Below, piece after piece: positions 51,924 through 53,874 of a stretch of DNA of 53,874 bases. Each line of letters begins with the position of its first letter. Position 1 is the first letter of the stretch. The notes beneath the pieces were generated by a model. It saw only the letters and a list, made by a program, of their open reading frames with translations. It had not been told where the DNA came from and searched no databases. A program made the translations under genes and the position numbers. The DNA is from Akkermansia sp. (GTDB lineage: Bacteria > Verrucomicrobiota > Verrucomicrobiia > Verrucomicrobiales > Akkermansiaceae), in the NCBI GenBank assembly GCA_030525455.1, contig JAUNER010000017.1, positions 1-53,874 on the forward strand, in the 5' to 3' direction.

Positions 51924-53092
51924 AAACGACGCTTATCGTAGATGACCTCACCCTTGTGGTTGAAGAGCCCATACCTGCCAGTCCTGTTTATGCTCCGGCA
52001 GAAATTCTCGCTTATGCTGTAAGTGCCGCCCCACAAGATAGCCGTGACCCGGGGGATAAAGCTCTCTTTCACACTGCTCAGGAAAACGAGATTCCTCTGA
52101 ATTTTGCACCGCAAGGTCAAACATGGGAGCCGCCAACTGCCGAGCGCCCCTACAGCATCATTGAATTACAGGATTTAAGTCGTCCTGAAGCACGCACTAT
52201 TAAAGTAGCTCGTGGCAATTTACAAGCTCTGGAAGAACTTTGCCAAACCAATAGATTGGTAAGAAAACGCATTCAACAAGCGTTCAAGGATTACACTCCT
52301 GCCGGGTTTACCCCCGTGGCCATTGCTATTCAACGCCCCAATAGTCCATGGCGTCTACTCGGTGTCGTGCCTATGCACGCCATGCGAAAAGTTAAACACC
52401 TCTCAAAGGCAAAGGCAGAGTTCCGTTACTTCCACATCTGGGACTGGCCTCTGCGTGTACTTCATTGGGTATGGGTCGTGGCTATTATCATTCTGACCAT
52501 GACGGGGTTCTGCATTGCCGAAGGCTGGTTCCTCAATGTGGGTGAACTCGATAACGGATTTAATTTTGGTAATTTACGCTTTGTTCATTATGCCTTTGGG
52601 TGGATGCTCATTGTATTAATGATGTTGCGGTTTGCGTGTTTCTTTATGGCATCAAACAGATACCAAAGCTTCAAATCTCTCTTCCCTGTCAGTAAACAAG
52701 AGTTTCAAGACTTAATTACCACAGCCAAAGATTACCTTTTTGCCCGTAGTTATGATGGACCTCGCTACATTGGGCATAACCCGCTCCAGCAGTGGTCCTA
52801 TACAGGGGTTTACTGTCTATTTACCGTGATGATTTTAACCGGTTTGGCACTCTATTCTCTCTATGAGCCTACTCATTGGTTTTATCAATGGTTTATGCCC
52901 ATCAATGAGCTTCTGGGTGTAGCAAATGTGCGGCTTATTCACCTCATAGGTACTTGGTGTTTTTGCATTTTTGCCATGATTCACATTTACCTTTCTATTT
53001 TAGCAGGGAATGTGGACAGAGACGGCACTATTGCCTCTATGTTTAGCGGTGGTCGCTGGTTACGCAAAGGGGTTCACTTCCGTGATGAATAA
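51920..53092 (+). CDS. hyaC: Hydrogenase b-type cytochrome fused to a P-type ATPase N-domain-like region
   Basis: A 390-residue protein; HyaC-type subunits are usually ~230. Residues ~168-390 are the diheme cytochrome b: FHIWDWPLRVLHWVWVV (heme His), LTMTGFCIAEG, LRFVHYAFGWML, a loop with GHNPLQQWSYTGVY, and VRLIHLIGTWCFCIFAMIHI. It should transfer electrons from the small subunit to quinone. Residues ~1-155 resemble the nucleotide-binding region of proton P-type ATPases: KTTLIVDDLTL recalls DKTGTLTxNxLTL with Met1 in place of the phosphorylated Asp, AEILAYAVSAAPQDSRDPGD recalls the A-x-x-x-x-x-DPID segment, and VARGNLQALEELC recalls the KGAP motif. No phosphorylation or transport part is present. 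The gene overlaps its neighbours by 4 and 8 nt. Confidence 0.85.
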   Translation: MKTTLIVDDLTLVVEEPIPASPVYAPAEILAYAVSAAPQDSRDPGDKALFHTAQENEIPLNFAPQGQTWEPPTAERPYSIIELQDLSRPEARTIKVARGNLQALEELCQTNRLVRKRIQQAFKDYTPAGFTPVAIAIQRPNSPWRLLGVVPMHAMRKVKHLSKAKAEFRYFHIWDWPLRVLHWVWVVAIIILTMTGFCIAEGWFLNVGELDNGFNFGNLRFVHYAFGWMLIVLMMLRFACFFMASNRYQSFKSLFPVSKQEFQDLITTAKDYLFARSYDGPRYIGHNPLQQWSYTGVYCLFTVMILTGLALYSLYEPTHWFYQWFMPINELLGVANVRLIHLIGTWCFCIFAMIHIYLSILAGNVDRDGTIASMFSGGRWLRKGVHFRDE

Positions 53093-53633
53093 TCACAGAT
53101 TTTTTCCTATGCCTTTTCTCGATTCAGATTACGCGGCTCATCCTCAAATCCCCGTGCTGGTTCTTGGCGTGGGGAATACGCTCATGGGCGATGATGGCAT
53201 CGGTGTTGAGCTTATCAACCAGCTCCGCCCTCGTATTTCTGACCCTCGTGTGCAATTAGAGGATGGCGGTACTCTCGGTATGTCCTTACTCCCCTTTATA
53301 GAGGATGCAGATACGGTCATTATGCTCGATGCTGTAAAAACCGGCCACCTGCCCGGGCAAATTGTCGTCATTGAAGGCGACGAAATCCCCAGACATTTTT
53401 CTTCTGTCATTTCTCCACATCAAATTGGGATGAAAGAAGTTCTCGGTGCCGCCCAGCTTTGCGGCACTCTGCCACGGCGTCTTATCTTACTAGGCATCGA
53501 AGCTCAGGATGTCGGCTTTTGTGCCCCTATTTCTACAGCGGTAAATCTTGCTATTCCTGCCGCCCTCACTAAAATCGAAATGCTTATACACGAGGCTCTC
53601 GATAACTATAACCACCACCTATGCACGAAGTAG
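53085..53633 (+). CDS. hyaD: Hydrogenase maturation protease (HyaD/HupD family)
   Basis: ATG 53085 gives 182 residues and overlaps the cytochrome stop (ATGAATAA); the frame is open further upstream within the cytochrome gene, but homology begins near VLVLGVGNTLMGDDGIG (25-40). Metal-binding residues of the family: Asp37 at the usual Glu/Asp position, Asp82 in MLDAVKTG, and His112 in SPHQIGMKEVL. This endopeptidase removes the C-terminal tail of the large subunit after nickel insertion; here the tail should be the 15 residues after His570. It overlaps hypA by 13 nt. Confidence 0.92.
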   Translation: MNNHRFFPMPFLDSDYAAHPQIPVLVLGVGNTLMGDDGIGVELINQLRPRISDPRVQLEDGGTLGMSLLPFIEDADTVIMLDAVKTGHLPGQIVVIEGDEIPRHFSSVISPHQIGMKEVLGAAQLCGTLPRRLILLGIEAQDVGFCAPISTAVNLAIPAALTKIEMLIHEALDNYNHHLCTK

Positions 53634-53874
53634 GCATTATGGAAGGTGCTATCAATATGGCACTTAAACTTATGAGTGAGCAGAACGGCTCCCGCCTGCG
53701 TGCTATTCACATGACCGTTGGTAGCCTCAGTAGTGTGGTTCCACAGGCTCTGGACTCAGCTTTTTTATCTCTTCGTGCCTCCTATGGCATAGATACTGCA
53801 GAGCTTTACATCACTTGGGTTGAAGCTACTTGTTTCTGTACAGACTGCCAATGTGAATTTTCCTTTGACCAATT
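53621..53874 (+). CDS. hypA: Hydrogenase nickel incorporation protein HypA (partial, cut by window end)
   Basis: ATG 53621 begins MHEVGIMEGAINMA, the HypA/HybF start whose His2 and Glu3 bind nickel. The visible 84 residues continue with HMTVGSLSSVVPQALDSAFL and the first zinc cysteines in TCFCTDCQC. The second CxxC pair and the C-terminus lie past the window. HypA delivers nickel to the large subunit with HypB. Its position inside the structural operon suggests that hypB and other hyp genes follow. Confidence 0.9.
   Translation, partial: MHEVGIMEGAINMALKLMSEQNGSRLRAIHMTVGSLSSVVPQALDSAFLSLRASYGIDTAELYITWVEATCFCTDCQCEFSFDQ

Noticed and set aside
1..53874. tRNA, rRNA, tmRNA or 4.5S RNA genes
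   Set aside because: No cloverleaf, conserved rRNA segment or SRP-RNA core was noticed in the intergenic regions; a covariance-model scan would be needed to exclude small RNAs.

Overview
The window is 53.9 kb of bacterial chromosome with moderate to low GC (about 40-45% by eye), dense genes and short spacers. It looks like a Gram-negative member of the PVC group, most likely Verrucomicrobiota. Reasons: a giant beta-barrel autotransporter with PATR-type repeats, an OprB-family porin, lipoproteins with clear lipoboxes, a eukaryote-type glycogen branching enzyme, and a clpC-mcsB-mcsA cassette outside Firmicutes. This placement is an inference from gene content; no rRNA or tRNA gene was seen.

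Layout. 1-5.3 kb (+): a small membrane protein, an Lrp/AsnC regulator with an AlaT-type aminotransferase, a CPBP membrane protease, a YdcF-family protein and glycyl-tRNA synthetase. 5.3-6.0 kb: AT-rich stretch with one hypothetical membrane protein. 6.0-10.8 kb (-): the protein-arginine-kinase quality-control cassette mcsA-mcsB-clpC plus a lipoprotein. 10.9-14.0 kb (-): a zinc/manganese-type ABC importer with an extra unknown gene. 14-23.7 kb: two RlmI-like methyltransferases, glucose-6-phosphate isomerase, OprB porin, MenC-like enzyme, RmlD-like reductase and GlgB. 23.8-31.8 kb (+): a 2315-residue autotransporter whose N-terminus resembles IdeS-type cysteine proteases, followed by a secreted ankyrin protein.

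31.9-33.5 kb: a dif-like site, a XerD-like tyrosine recombinase and a short ankyrin protein. 33.6-39.5 kb: envelope genes (secreted basic protein, thioredoxin-fold lipoprotein lacking the active cysteines, iron alcohol dehydrogenase, an enlarged TatC, UppP, alanine racemase). 39.5-44.1 kb: a compact set of intact podovirus (BPP-1-like) morphogenesis genes (scaffold-like, Bbp19-like, portal, small head protein, tail adaptor, small terminase-like) with no major capsid, large terminase or integrase in view; two divergent blocks meet at a large palindrome. 44.1-48.8 kb: Nudix hydrolase, dnaA with a possible DnaA-box cluster, a secreted hypothetical protein and a PfkB kinase. 48.9-53.9 kb (+): a group 1 [NiFe] uptake hydrogenase operon: Tat-exported small subunit, large subunit, b-type cytochrome, maturation protease and the start of hypA.

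How it fits together: the small subunit carries a twin-arginine signal, so the TatC in the window could export the hydrogenase; electrons from H2 would go through the cytochrome b to quinone, for which the MenC-like protein may make a precursor. The cytochrome b gene is unusual: its first ~155 residues look like the nucleotide-binding region of a P-type proton ATPase. The items most worth following are this fusion, the IdeS-like autotransporter, the dif-like site beside a recombinase gene 13 kb from dnaA, and the minimal podovirus structural module.
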